Assembly: GCA_003024785.1 (NCBI GenBank)
Contig: PUQB01000276.1
Location: forward strand, 62,001-126,000
Direction of reading: 5' to 3'
Length of the DNA stretch: 64,000 nt
Origin: Selaginella tamariscina
Taxonomy: Eukaryota > Streptophyta > Lycopodiopsida > Selaginellales > Selaginellaceae
Position 1 is the first letter of the stretch. Each line of letters opens with the position of its first letter. The translations under genes were made by a program, and so were the position numbers. The notes beneath the pieces are model-generated. The model saw nothing but the letters and a program-made list of their open reading frames with translations, was not told the origin of the DNA and ran no database searches. This document shows positions 1 through 12,528 of the stretch, one piece after another.

Positions 1-343
1 TATATAATTTTTAAATTGTCAAAATTTATCATTACACCCAATAATACATACACACAAACACACACACTATATATATATATATACACACACCTAAAACATA
101 TACACCATCTGAGCTAAGTTTATAATGGTACATTTGAATCAAGACCAATTTGCAGAACTATTTGAACAATTTAGGAATTATATAATTAGATAATTAATTT
201 GATAAGTTTACTTAATTTTATTTATAAAACACTTGAAAAAATGTGTAACTACATACTATGAGTTTCCATACGTAAGTTAGCATAGAAATCACACACACGC
301 ACAATTGATGTGCGCGTACTATCCACGGATTGCATAATTGAAT
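1..343. other. AT-rich 3' flank of RLK copy 1, no gene seen
   Basis: AT-rich sequence with CA and TA microsatellites near 50-95. It matches the flanks of the other two kinase copies (8581-8750 with 9938-10031, and 16171-16482). I see no coding signal. Confidence 0.7.
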
Positions 344-2826
344 TCATAAGACACTTGAAAATGGTTCGGATGAAGAAGATGTAAATAGTCTAGCTGCTGC
401 GGTCGAACTCGAACCAGTAGAGTTGGTAAACCTGGCCCTATAGCCGAGAAAGAAATGTAGTTGAGTCCTTGATGAAACACTCGGCACCTCCACAACTCCT
501 TCCATCATCTGCACCACTTTGCTCATCACAGGTCTCATATCTGGATCATCTTGAACGCACAGAAACGCAATGCCCCTCAGCCTGTCTTCTTCTTTATCCT
601 CCTTAGTGAAGTACACAGTTCTCTCTGGGTAGCAAGTAGTAATCCAGGTAGTCACCTGACAAGCTCTTGTTTCTCCGTCCAGATACGATCTCTAGCAACA
701 AAACCCCAAAACTGAACGCATCGCTCTTCTCCGTGATTGTTCCTTCTTGTAAACCACTCCGGTGCAACGTACCCAGGAGTACCTCTCATGGTCGTCATCT
801 GTAAGTAGCTCTCTTTCCTGTCCATGAGCTTAGAGAGCCCAAAGTCCGCAATCTTCGGCTGGAAACTGTTGTCAAGAAGCACATTCTCAGGCTTGAGATC
901 CAGGTGAATGATCTTGTCATCACACTGCTCGTGAAGATAGCTCAGCCCTCTGGCAGTGCCAATCGCAATATTGTACCTGGCTTCCCATGTCAAGCTACTC
1001 TCTGGCGTCCGTCTTCATTGAATATCCACTTCTCCAGAGAACCATGCACCATGTACTCGTACACTAAGAGACGCTTCCTAGGGCCTTCAGCACAGTACCC
1101 CAACAGCTTAACGAGGTTCCAGTGATGAGTCTTTGCTAGAATGGCGACTTCTGCATAGAAGTCCTTGCTTCTCTGGCTGGAGCCTTCAAGCTTCTTCACA
1201 GCTACTTGATCTTGGCCAATCACTCCTTTAAACACACTTCCAAACCCACCGTTACCAAGACACTCACTGAAGTTGTTGGTGATGATCTCAAGCTCTTCAT
1301 ACGTGAAACGTTTAGGCATGGAGTTGTGAAGTGACAACTCTAGCTCTTCGTCTTCTTCGTCCAGGAACCTGTCTCCCCTCCGTTGCATCGTCTCCCAGAG
1401 GAAGCACCCTACGAGCACTGCCAACACAGGGAGGAGTACTGCAAGACTTACGGCGACAAACTTCTTCTGTTTTCTCTTTGCCTCATCTCCCACTTTCAAG
1501 AAGGCTACGTAGTCACCTGTCTGAAGCGTTTGCACGTCCTCATGCGTCTGGAAACAAGTCCCCCTTGTGGAAAACGGCCTTACAGGAGCAGTTGGATTTA
1601 CAATCGTTGATGCATTCTTCTTCCCAAGAGCTTTTGAACTGGTATAGTTGGTGAAGAAGTAATCTACACCATGTGCTACCTTAACAAATTTGACTGGCTT
1701 TTGTTGAACAGACATGTGGAAGGATCAAGTGCAACTTGAGGGCTGCAAACTTGGTCTCTCAGCTGGAATGTTTCAGGACACCCAGTCTGGCACTTCCCAG
1801 TGGCTCCTTCGCATACTTGATATGCTCCACACTTGCCAGGAAGAAAGCACTTGTTGAAGAGACTAGAAAAGTTGAACAGAGCCCTCCATTCTTTGTTCCA
1901 GCTATAGAGTACAAGGTCTCCATCTGGTGTCAGCTTGATGAATGTTGCATAGTATGTCCGCTCCAAATCGGTGAGTTCACTGGCAGCTGTATCCTGCGGT
2001 CATCTGGATTTGGGTCACATGAGTCCAGGTTGTTATCAGGGTTGAACGAGAGAAATTTGTTCTGAGATCGAAAGAGGTGCTATAATCCTGTACCAACAAA
2101 AACTGAATAGATCTCTGTAGAGGAAGGTGTACCAAGGGCCTTAGTGGTGTTTTCCCAGAGAAACTAAAGACCCAGTAGGGCTCAGAGTTGTAACGGAGAA
2201 CAAGACCGTTCTTCTCCATGACAAGCTTGTAAGGTCCATTGCTACTGTTCACCTGTGAAATCCAGCTGACAAGTTCGGTACCCGGCTTGAGAACTCTCGT
2301 GAATAATAGAGTATCAGTTGGCTGGTCACTGCTTATCCAGATTGTACTTCCTCTCGATATCCGAAGCCGTATACTCGCATTGTCTGTTATGCAGAGCTCA
2401 TGAGCTCCCTTGCCTGATGTGTTTGTCGACCACACAGAAAGTTCATTCTCCTTGAGGCTGAGGTTTCCATCGGAACCAAATTCTAGAGTGACATTATTCC
2501 CCTGAACTTGAACTGGATTGTTTCTGTTGGCCGACCATATTACTAGAGGATAGACAAGGTCCCAGAGCTTACGTGGATTACGGATTGCAACAAGGGACAG
2601 AACATATGACCTCGGTATCGCAGATTCGTAACTCAGAAGCCATACCTGAAAGTTAACTCTCCCCATCCGCTGTATCGTTGGAACAAACCTGAGTAGTAGC
2701 CGCTCAATCCATTTGTATCAAGCGGGTAAAAGTCCGTCGAATTCAGCTTTGCTGCCAAGGGGAGAACATGTGAACCTCACAAACGTTTACCAGGAGAACC
2801 AAAATGGCTATAACGTAGAGCCTCAT
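344..2826 (-). pseudogene. G-type lectin receptor-like kinase, copy 1 (frame-disrupted)
   Basis: Single-exon receptor-like kinase of the bulb-lectin (G-type, SD2-like) family, expected at the plasma membrane with an outside sugar-binding head and a cytoplasmic Ser/Thr kinase. Reading the minus strand from ATG at 2826: a hydrophobic signal peptide, lectin segment (about 2660-2100, VIWSANRNNP), Cys-rich EGF/PAN-like segment (about 1970-1700), one membrane helix (about 1467-1392), then kinase with P-loop LGNGGFGSVFKG (near 1250), lysine in VAVKKLEG, catalytic loop HLDLKPEN (near 910), DFGLSK (near 840) and a YVAPE motif (near 770). The stop is TGA at 344-346. At least five frame changes (near 653, 990, 1690, 1970 and 2666) split it; an extra C after TAAA near 753 derails the segment behind APE. 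The arginine of HRD is leucine, so it is a non-RD kinase. It may be a pseudogene or a gene with sequence errors. Confidence 0.85.
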
Positions 2827-3289
2827 TCTGATTTTTTCTTCACTGTTAGGAGGATTGCATGTAGATTGAACGGGTCAGAGTCTCCCGATTTATAGTAACG
2901 CACGAGGCTCAGCGCGCTTGTGCACCATGTGTCGTTATAGATAGCACACCGCGCTAGTGGACAGAAAGTGCTAATGTCTATGTGACTACATGTGATGTGT
3001 CGTGTGTGCGTATGCTGCACAACCGGAAGACCAGAAAGTAGGACACATCATAAGTAAAACCTGTACAAAAATGTTTTAGGGTTTTTCCATCTAAACCAGC
3101 CGTAGCAAGTCAATTTTGGATATGCATTGCTGTGGATATGGCCTCTTGCCAAATCATGTCTTATTGAGATGTGAATGAATTAACAATGCATGGGCAGAAT
3201 GCGATTTTTCCTTTTTGCAATGCCATTTTGCTAGGGGGTGTAATGGGCCATGGCCTGTAGTCGTATGCCTATGTCACTATAGATGTCCT
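2827..3289. other. Upstream flank of RLK copy 1 with telo-box-like motif
   Basis: This is the 5' flank of RLK copy 1. It contains TTTTAGGGTTTTT at 3074-3086 (AAACCCTAAAA on the RLK strand), about 250 bp upstream of the start codon. The same motif sits upstream of copy 3 at about 19200-19212. No gene is seen here. Confidence 0.5.
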
Positions 3290-5132
3290 AAGCTTATTGT
3301 TGAGGTATTCACCGCTATCGTCGACCCGAAGAATTTTTTATCTTCAAAAGTGTAATTCTTCCTTTTTGCAATGTCATTTTGTTAAGGGTGTAGTTACCTA
3401 CATTGCGACAGATTCCTTAGAACTCATTGTTAAAAGTATTCACCACCATGGTCAATCCGAAGAGCTTTTATCTTTAACCAAGGAGATCTTGAACATAGGC
3501 TTTATATGTTTGAAATGTAGCAAGAGCAATGTGCACATCAAGATCCAACAAGTCAATGGCTATAGTCATTAATGAATGTGATGAAATATTTACACCATTG
3601 TGGCTTAGTACGTCCATAGTGCCACAAAAATAAAATGGACCCAATTTAAAAGTCCAATTGCTTGATGCTTGTTCGGTTAGAAATTCCAATGGTGATGCTT
3701 ATTTAGAACGCAAGTTTCACAAAAATATAGATGGGATATGTCAAAAATCCAATATAATAACAATGTTTTGTGATTTCATCCATTAAAGAGATTAATAATG
3801 CACATAACCAAGTCTCTTATGTTAGAGCTCTACATGAGAATTTGCCTCCACAATTTGAAAGGCCTAAACTATCTCATACAAGTCCCTAATGCATTACTTG
3901 TGAAGCAATTATGTACTATACATGTGAAAATCATTAGAGTCAACCAAAGAGACTCCCTTTGTATCAAAGATTATTATTACACTTTAATTGCATATCTTGG
4001 TGATGTACATTAAGGTGGAGATGTGCATGGTACCATCAAATGCCATGGTCCATCCATGATCAAGTGAGAGTCAAAATTGCTTAATGCCTTCCACAAGGAT
4101 GATGGTATTGTTACTTAAATGAACACCATGTTTTTCAATGCTTGACTAGTAACACTAAAAAAAATTCCTCTTAATATTACCCATAAGATTAGTACAACTA
4201 GAGTCTAGAAGCCACCTACTTAATGTTGCAATTACCTCTGCATTGTAGAGCTCCTCATCAACCTCATTTGCTATAGCAATCCCATCACTCTTGAGCAAAT
4301 TGGCTTTCGCCATCATAGTAATTAGTCGTTTGACATGCTTTGGAGCAGTGCAATCTCGAGCCTAGTGCCCCATTTCTAAGTAGCAAGCACACTAATTCTT
4401 GGCAAGTCTAGGCTTTGATGTCCAAATGCCCCGGAATTTTGCCCTTTTTGGGCCTTTGATGTTACATGAGGTTTTGCCACCTTGGCATCACCATGAGCCT
4501 ACAAAGCATGCATAGCTTGTGGCATTTATGCTCTTGCTCTACATGGCCTCAATATTGCAAAGACTCCTCACAACATCTGCCCAAGTCATCCATAATTGAA
4601 GAAGCGAGCTCTCAACTACATTCTTTTAGTTAGTCGGCAGGGACTTGTAGAGGAGTAGCCTCTGCTGCTCATTTTGTGAGATAGAGCTTCGCCTTAGCAA
4701 TCGCAAGCTATGTGAAGAAGCCTTGGAACTTGGCAATGTGAGTCTGAATACTATCATTTTCCTCTAGCCTCAAGGAATCTATTTGTGAATGGATGTTGAA
4801 GACATCCATTTCACTCTTGGTGTTGGAGTGTCACTTAACCACTTCCAGAGTGATGCTGCAATGGACTTGGGAATTGGAGTAGCAAAGAGAACATCTGAGG
4901 AAAGACACATTGCAATACTCCCTCTAGCCTTGGAATCTTGGAGGTTCCAATCACGCACCTCAACAACACTAGAGTCTGGAGTCGGTAACAACTCTGTCCC
5001 ATTTACAATTCCTAACAAACTATAAAACAAAAGGTAGGATTCAAGATGGTCAAACCCTTCTTTATTAAACTTGCGGATAGATGTCTTTCTTTCCATAGCA
5101 TATCCTAGCTCTAATACCATGAGACAAATCAA
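3290..5132 (-). mobile_element. Degenerate Ty1/Copia polyprotein relic, unit 1
   Basis: The minus strand from 5132 downwards encodes a Copia gag start (GIVNGTELLPTP, then DSKARGSIAMCLSSDVL), further gag, a decayed zinc-knuckle region (about 4380-4330), a GAG-pre-integrase remnant (about 4070-3950) and an integrase-like stretch with traces of the catalytic core (about 3600-3290). The order gag to integrase fits Copia. Stops and frame changes are frequent and I found no LTR pair. A matching relic lies in unit 3 (19430-21133); unit 2 lacks it. Family assignment rests on the gag start, which is the only long clear stretch. Confidence 0.7.
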
Positions 5133-6887
5133 GATTAAAGTGCATCATCTTAGCGAACAAAAATAGAAATCCTTAATGTTTATGTGGTGAGGTGTGTCAT
5201 ATAACAACTTTGACATTGTTAAATATCATTAACACGATGAATCATTATTATGTATTTTGTAGTGGATTCTTACTATTTAAAATTGTTAAATTAAGATAAT
5301 TATCACTTGGAAAATCCTTATGTACAACAGAGTTAAGGCAAATTTTCACTTGATTTAACCTTGCAGCCTTTTGGGATTGATTTTAACAATACAGCATCCT
5401 CAATGTTGAACACAATGTGAATTTTTAATGGCACAAATAACATCTTAAAGTAAGATTATTATTTTACCTTAAAATTGAATTGAATTGGTAACCTTAATTG
5501 ACCATGTGTCATATACATTGAAAAAAATTTACTCTTAACATTTACGAATCTTTGGGTGTATGTATCATATTTGAAGCCAAAGATGAGACATAGCATTGTA
5601 ATGTTATAATTTTATTGTGTTTACTTTAACATTAAGGATGATGCATGACTTTGAAATTTTATAAGTTTTGCTCCATCCAAGATGGTGTATAATTATAAAA
5701 AGGTGTGAATTTGTTTTATTTTTACAATATGTTCTTAAATTATAATTGTATATAGTATGTCATCCCATATGTCTAAGAGTGAACGGTAACACTATCCTAT
5801 GACTCTAAAAAGGCTATGAGTTTTACTTCATTCTTTGTCACATTGAGGACAATGTTATATCAAACCTTTTTGTGCCAATGCTCCATCGTTAGTGTTAAGG
5901 AAAGATATCGTTTTCGTAACGTTACATTTCACATAGTCAACCTCAATGTGATATTGGTGTTAAAAATGAGGTATCAAATTTCACAATGTTACATTTCACA
6001 TTTTCAATAACAACGTAATTTCATAATGTTTCTTAATGCTAACGATGATTAATTAATTTCATAAAATTAAAAATGAACTTTAAATAGATACATTCTATTA
6101 TGTAACACAAATTTTATTTGAATAATAAATAGAAATAATAATAACATAAAACAAAATTTCATTCAAGAATCATTCATTATCTTTTATTTTTTGAAAACAC
6201 TATATAAACATTCTTTTTTATTTTTTGAAAACACAAATATGTTTATACAAAATTTAATTCATTTTAACAAATTATTAACCACCATAACATATCTATAGCA
6301 GGTATTTATATTCATGAACAAATCCTCAACCCTGCAAGGATAACACCTCGAGCTCCATTACGTGCCAATCACATTTCATAACACAATATATCTTTTATAA
6401 ACTTTACATTGTAATGGATAATAAATGTGATTAAGACTTTCTAGAATATGTTACAAAGTTCACGGTGGTAAAGGTTTGTCTTAGTATATATATATATTAT
6501 AACAAATGGATATTTTAAAAAATTACAAAACTTGTGTGAAAATTAAAAAATTGCATGATAGATATTTGTTTAAAAAAACATGAAACGTTTAGAAGTATCA
6601 TTTGTTATACTCTTAACCATTGGGTATAAGATGTAAGCTCGGCCATTAAACCTAATTAATAGAGTTTTATATGTTTCTAGTGTATATTATACAGGTATAC
6701 ACACATGTAATGTACATACTAAGGTGTGACAGTGTTTAGGTCCAGTCAGAGGACTGGAGAACCAACAGCAACAACCAGAGACATATTAGAAATAACCTAT
6801 CTAGACGATGAACCAAAGTGTTTTCATTTAGAGCAAAGATCTAAATATTCGTACCTTAGTCTTAATGCCATGGTCGTAGTAAATTTC
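5133..6887. other. AT-rich spacer with partial 66-bp palindromic repeats
   Basis: AT-rich intergenic DNA shared with 21134-22982 and, in its right part, with 12560-14475. From about 5870 to 6060 it holds one to two decayed units of the 66-bp repeat that is expanded in unit 2. Positions 6726-6887 are the 3' flank of the ABCF3 fragment. No coding signal seen. Confidence 0.6.
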
Positions 6888-7999
6888 TTATATAACACGG
6901 AGCCTTTTCTTGTAGTCCTGGAAGCTTCCATGGAAAGGTGACACTTTGCCGTCGGTCACTACCCAAAGCTCGTCCACGCTCCCTGATATCAAGTGCTCAT
7001 CGTGACTCACCTGCAATAGAAATACACTTGTTCAGAAGGGAACCTACAATCGCCACTCACTCACTCACTCACTACCTAGCACTCACACACGCACACACGT
7101 GGACATATAGTACGTATATACTCTATCCAGTTACATCTATATATGAACATATACAGACCATTAAGACGCCTCCTTGAAAGAGAGCTAATCCCTGAATAAG
7201 CGCCTCCACAGCGTCAAGGTCCTGAAATGACACAGGCTTAGTGAATAACAGTATCATAGCGTGGGAAGAATTTTATTAATTTAGTTATACATACCAGATG
7301 ATTTGACGGCTCGTCCAGCAAGAGAATGTGCGGCTTGTTAAATGTTATCTTAGCAAATGCTACACGACTCTTTTGACCACCTGCACAACAAGGATTGGCT
7401 TAGAACATTATTGTTTACATGAATCATTCTCCTAATTTGAGAATTAGGAGAATACTTAAGTCTTGATATTGTTATGGTTCTTTGATTACCTGAAAGAGTG
7501 TACATCGCCTGAAGTGCCAGATTACCTGACAGACCGAATGAACCCAAATGTCCCCGGAGCTTTTGCTCAGGAACACCCTGTTATGTAAAAGAAGTGTAGC
7601 CGGGTATGTGTGGTGCGTGCGTGTTTCAATATGTATGCACATGATACATCTGTTCTCATGCATACCGGGAAACAGCGGGCCATATACAGTAGCGGCGTTG
7701 AAGAAAGATCCAGGCCGTCAACATGATGTTGACTGAATACAGCCATACGCACCTGCAACCTCAACGCTATCAAGTATAGAACTTCACACACACACACACA
7801 CACAGAGGTTTTATAAAAGTACCTTTGGAGAACGGAACACTGTTCCTGAAAGGGCTCCAGTTCTCCAGAAATAAGTTTCAGTAGAGTAGATTTTCCGATA
7901 CCATTGTCACCGACAACTGCAAAGCTCCATTCAGAAGAGAGTTTCAAGGACACTCTACACGCGCACAACGCACACGTATGGGTCTTGAAGGTTACCAGC
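6888..7999 (-). pseudogene. ABCF3 3' fragment, copy 1 (exons 13-18)
   Basis: Duplicate of the last six exons of the complete ABCF3 gene at 22983-26652, introns and splice sites included. The last exon is 6888-7010 (stop TAA at 6888-6890) and the exon homologous to exon 13 is 7823-7916, carrying the second Walker A ([13 protein letters not shown]). Homology ends at 7999, within the start of intron 12, so the first ATPase domain and the promoter are missing. Sequence is nearly identical to unit 3, including the intron hairpin at 7426-7453. It cannot make an ABCF protein by itself. Confidence 0.9.
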
Positions 8000-10031
8000 G
8001 TTTAAGCAGAGTTAGTAGTGTCTTAAACATTGATAAGGGAGATTCATAAAACTTTATACCTATACAAATTTACATGCATTATGTGTTTATAAAACATTTT
8101 TCAAATCATAAAAATCTTAACACCTAACCCTAATTCTAACTTTAACCCTTGGATTAAGTAACTGTGAAAAAGATAAATAGTTCATAAATAAATTTTTTAT
8201 AAATATATAAGTAATATGATTATATGAAATTATTATTTTTATAAGCTAACAAAAAAATTATTGTATTTACCTTTAAATTAAATACCAGAACAAAGAACAA
8301 AGAAACTTCTTAAAAATATGTTTCGTTTAAAAAGTAGATTTAGGTTTCATTCGATATCAATTATTAACTTTTAATAAATTAGATAAATTAAATGACGTTA
8401 ACATTCTAAACTTTATTATTTAAATTACAGAATTATTTAAATTTAAAAAGTAAATGAAAGAAAATTATTGACGATGCTGTCGCGGACTGTTTAATTTGCA
8501 TCATAGTAAAATATATTATATATTTATGTTTTGTTTGCAATTTTATAGTAAAATCATCAAACTGACCCTTTAGTATTATATTATTTTTAAATTGTCAAAA
8601 TTTATCATAACTCAGCTTATAATTGCTATCATTTACCATTATACACCCAATAAATTATACACACACACCTATATACATATATACATTTGAATCAAGACCA
8701 ATTTGCAGGAATTATATAATTAGAGGATTAATTTGATAAGTTTACTTACTTAATGTAAACGAGTAAACAGTTAATTATGGAAGGCAAGAAAGATGCATAG
8801 TAAGACGATTGCTATTTAAAATCATGGTGTAATGTGTTTTTATTTTCGACAATATAAACCATGAACTCCTTTGTTTCAAGCTCTATTAAGGAACAACACT
8901 AAGTATGAATAAATGTACTTTATAATTCACATTAAGTGTATATATATATGTATAAACCCCATCGATATTTGTGTACATATCCAATGATGAAATAAACCTC
9001 ATCTTTTATGTATAAACTATAAGCATATTCACCATACATTTGTTAATTAGAAAGGGTTTGTTAAGTGTGCTTTATAAGGTGTACCTGTCATCGTAATGAT
9101 CATATTTCATCTTTTTACTTATTGAATTGGACAAGAATTGTTGATATATGTTGAGAAATTAGTTACATCATCTTCTTATATATAAATAACACTAGTTTCA
9201 AATCGCATGCTCACTTTTTCTGAGACGTGAGTATGATTCACATACATTCATTCCCTTTAAATATTTCACCGAGTTTCTGTATATAAACATCACTCACTTT
9301 GAAATCTTTTTATAAATAAGACATGAAAAGAAAGAATTGGTATATAATGAGGCATAGACACAACTTGGGTATTTTACATATGGATGAATACAAGAACTCA
9401 GATTTATTTTTGTATATTCCATACAAAATGAACTTAATTAAATTTTTACATGTAGGTGAATAAATTCAAAGGGTCCAAGTACGATTTGTTAATATGCAAG
9501 AGGCCATTGAATACTTAGGCATGCATTGTGAGGACCTAATTCTTCACTTTTAAATGTTCCAACGTCTACAATTTAGAAAGATAAACTAGTTGACACAAAT
9601 AATGTAGGCAGCAACCGTGCATATATTATGCTACTCAGCATTATGTAGGTCTAGGTGTGGGGTTAAGCATCTGCGGTTTATTTAGGGTTTAGGGTTTAGC
9701 ACTTACCATACACGTTGACTATACATACATTACACCTGAACTAACTAAACAAACATAACGGGATAGCTCCACATCACATATACACGTCATTATTTATTAA
9801 ACATATACTGATACACACATATACTTATATACAATATAAGTACATTGAACCACTGTGATTCTCTGTAGGGCACACACACGAGTGTGTGTGTGAGAGAGGT
9901 ATTATATATAGTATCGAACACATGTTATTATTACCATTTATAAAAAGAGTTTCCATACGTAAGTTAGCATAGAAATCACACACACGCACAATTGGATCTC
10001 CGCGTACTATCCACGGGATGCATAACTGAAT
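8000..10031. other. AT-rich spacer at start of unit 2
   Basis: The first 750 bp match 15553-16390. They include degenerate telomere-like text at 8118-8155 (CCTAACCCTAATTCTAAC and TTTAACCC). About 8754-9932 is an insertion found only in this unit; it has two TTTAGGG repeats at 9681-9699. No ORF with recognisable homology was seen. Confidence 0.6.
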
Positions 10032-12528
10032 TTATAAGACACTTGAAAATGGTTCGGATGAAGAAGATGTAAATAGTCTAGCTGCTGCGGTCGAACTCGA
10101 ACCAGTGGAGTTGGTAAACCTGGTCCTATAGCCGAGAAAGAAATGTAGTTGAGTCCTTGATGAGACACTCGGCACCTCCACAACTCCTTCCATCATCTGC
10201 ACGACTTTGCTCATCACAGGTCTCATATCTGGATCATCTTGAACGCACAGAAACGCAATGCCCCTCAGCCTGTCTTCTTCTTTCTCCTCCTTAGTGAAGT
10301 ACACAGTTTGCTCTCTGGTAGCAAGTAGTAATCCAGGTAGTCACTTGACAAGCTCTTGTTTCTCCGTCCAGATACGATCTCTAGCAACAACCCCAAAACT
10401 GAACGCATCGCTCTTCTCCGTGATTGTTCCTTCTTGTAAACACTCCGGTGCAACGTACCCAGGAGTACCTCTCATGGTCGTCATCTGTAAGTAGCTCTCT
10501 TTCCTGTCCATGAGCTTAGAGAGCCCAAAGTCCGCAATCTTCGGCTGGAAACTGTTGTCAAGAAGCACATTCTCAGGCTTGAGATCCAGGTGAATGATTT
10601 TGTCATCACACTGCTCGTGAAGATAGCTCAGCCCTCTGGCAGTGCCAATCGCATATTGTACCTGACTTCCCATGTCAAGCTACTCTCTGGCGTCCCGTCT
10701 TCATTGAATATCCACTTCTCCAGAGAACCATGCACCATGTACTCGTACACTAAGAGACGCTTCCTAGGGCCTTCAGCACAGTACCCCAACAGCTTAACGA
10801 GGTTCCAGTGATGAGTCTTTGCTAGAATGGCGACTTCTGCATAGAAGTCCTTGCTTCTCTGGCTGGATCCTTCAAGCTTCTTCACAGCTACTTGATCTTG
10901 GCCAATCACTCCTTTAAACACACTTCCAAACCCACCGTTACCAAGACACTCACTGAAGTTGTTGGTGATGATCTCAAGCTCTTCATACGTGAAACGTTTA
11001 GGCATGGAGTTGTGAAGTGACAACTCTAGCTCTTCGTCTTCTTCGTCCAGGAACCTGTCCCCCTCCGTTGCATCGTCTCCCAGAGGAAGCACCCTACGAG
11101 CACTGCCAAACAGGGAGGAGTACTGCAAGACTTACGGCAACAAACTTCTTCTGTTTTCTCTTTGCCTCATCTCCCACTTTCAAGAAGGCTACGTAGTCAC
11201 CTGTCTGAAGCGTTTGCACGTCCTCATGCGTCTGGAAACAAGTCCTCTCCTTGTGGAAAACGGCCTTACAGGAGCAGTTGGATTTACAATCGTTGACGCA
11301 TTCTTGTTCCCCAAGAGCTTTTGAACTGGTGTAGTGGGTGAAGAAGTAATCTACACCCTGTGCTACCTTAACAAACGTGACTGGCTTTTGTTGAACAGGA
11401 CATTGTGGAAGGATCAAGTGCAACTTGAGGGCTGCAAACTTGGTCTCTCAGCTGGAATGTTTCAGGACACCCAGTCTGGGCACTTCCCAGTGGCTCCTTC
11501 GCATACTTGATATGCTCCACACTTGCCAGAAGAAAGCACTTGTTGAAGAGACTAGAAAAGTTGAACAGAGCCCTCCATTCTTTGTTCCAGCTATAGAGTA
11601 CAAGGTCTCCATCTGGTGTCAGCTTGATGAAGTTGCATAGTATGTCCGCTCCAAATCGGTGTAGTTCACTGGCAGCTGTATCCTGCGGTCATCTGGATTT
11701 GGGTCACATGAGTTCATCAGGTTGTTACCAGGGTTGAACTGAGACAATTTGTTCTCAGATCGAAAGAGGTACTATAACTCCGTACCAACAAAAACTGAAT
11801 AGATCTTTGTAGAGGAAGGTGTACCAAGGGCCTTAGTGGTGTTTTCCCAGAGAAACTAAAGACCCAGTAGGGCTCAGAGTTGTAACGGAGAACAAGACCG
11901 TTCTTCTCCATGACAAGCTTGTAAGGTCCATTGCTGCTGTTCACCTGTGAAATCCAGCTGACAAGTTCGGTACCCGGCTTGAGAACTCTTCGTGAATAAT
12001 AGAGTATCAGTTGGCTGGTTCACTGCTTATCCAGATTGTTACGTTCCTTGATATCCCGAAGCCGTATACTCGCATGTCTGTTATGCAGAGCTCATGAGCT
12101 CCCTTGCCTGATGTGTTTGTCGACCACACAGAAATTTCATTCTCCTTGAGGCTGAGGTTTCCATAGGAACCAATTCTAGAGTGACATTATTCCCCTGAAC
12201 TTGAACTGGATTGTTTCTGTTGCCGACCATATTACTAGAGGATTGACAAGGTCCCAGAGCTTATGTGGATTACGGATTGCAACAAGGGACAGAACATATG
12301 ACCTCGGTATCGATGCAGATTCGTAACTCAGAAGCCATACCTGAAAGATCAACTCTCCCCCATTTGCTGTATACTTGGACGAGAAACCTGAGTAGTAGCC
12401 GCTCAATCCATTTGTATCAAGCGGGTATAAAAGTCCGTGGAATTCAGCTTTGTTGCCAAGGGGATAACACTTGTAACCTTCACAAACTTTTACAGGAAAA
12501 CCAAAATGGCTATAATGTAGAGCCTCAT
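10032..12528 (-). pseudogene. G-type lectin receptor-like kinase, copy 2 (frame-disrupted)
   Basis: Second tandem copy, start ATG at 12528 and stop at 10032. Domain order is as in copy 1: signal peptide, lectin segment, Cys-rich segment, membrane helix, non-RD kinase with HLDLKPEN, DFGLSKL and YVAPECLQEG. It has at least six frame changes, and several are private: two bases missing in the AACAACCCC stretch near 10391 derail the kinase after FGVV, whereas copies 1 and 3 keep AACAAAACCCC. The upstream region present in copies 1 and 3 is deleted 26 bp before the start codon, so any original promoter is lost. It is probably non-functional. Confidence 0.85.

Larger units (their letters stand above)
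1..7999. repeat. Tandem unit 1 (partial at left edge): RLK + Copia relic + ABCF3 3' fragment
   Basis: First of three large direct repeats. Positions 1-50 match 8581-8620 and 16171-16205, so the window begins inside the unit. Contents on the minus strand are a lectin receptor kinase (344-2826), a Copia relic (about 3290-5132) and ABCF3 exons 13-18 (6888-7999). The unit ends where ABCF3 homology stops, just after GTTACCAGC at 7991-7999; the sequence then joins non-ABCF3 DNA (GTTTAAGCAGAG), and the same join occurs at 15552. Sharing this breakpoint means units 1 and 2 descend from one duplication junction. Confidence 0.85.

Noticed and set aside
6726..6941. Plus-strand ORF conserved between units 1 and 3
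   Set aside because: It is antisense to the ABCF3 last exon and 3' flank; conservation is due to the duplication.
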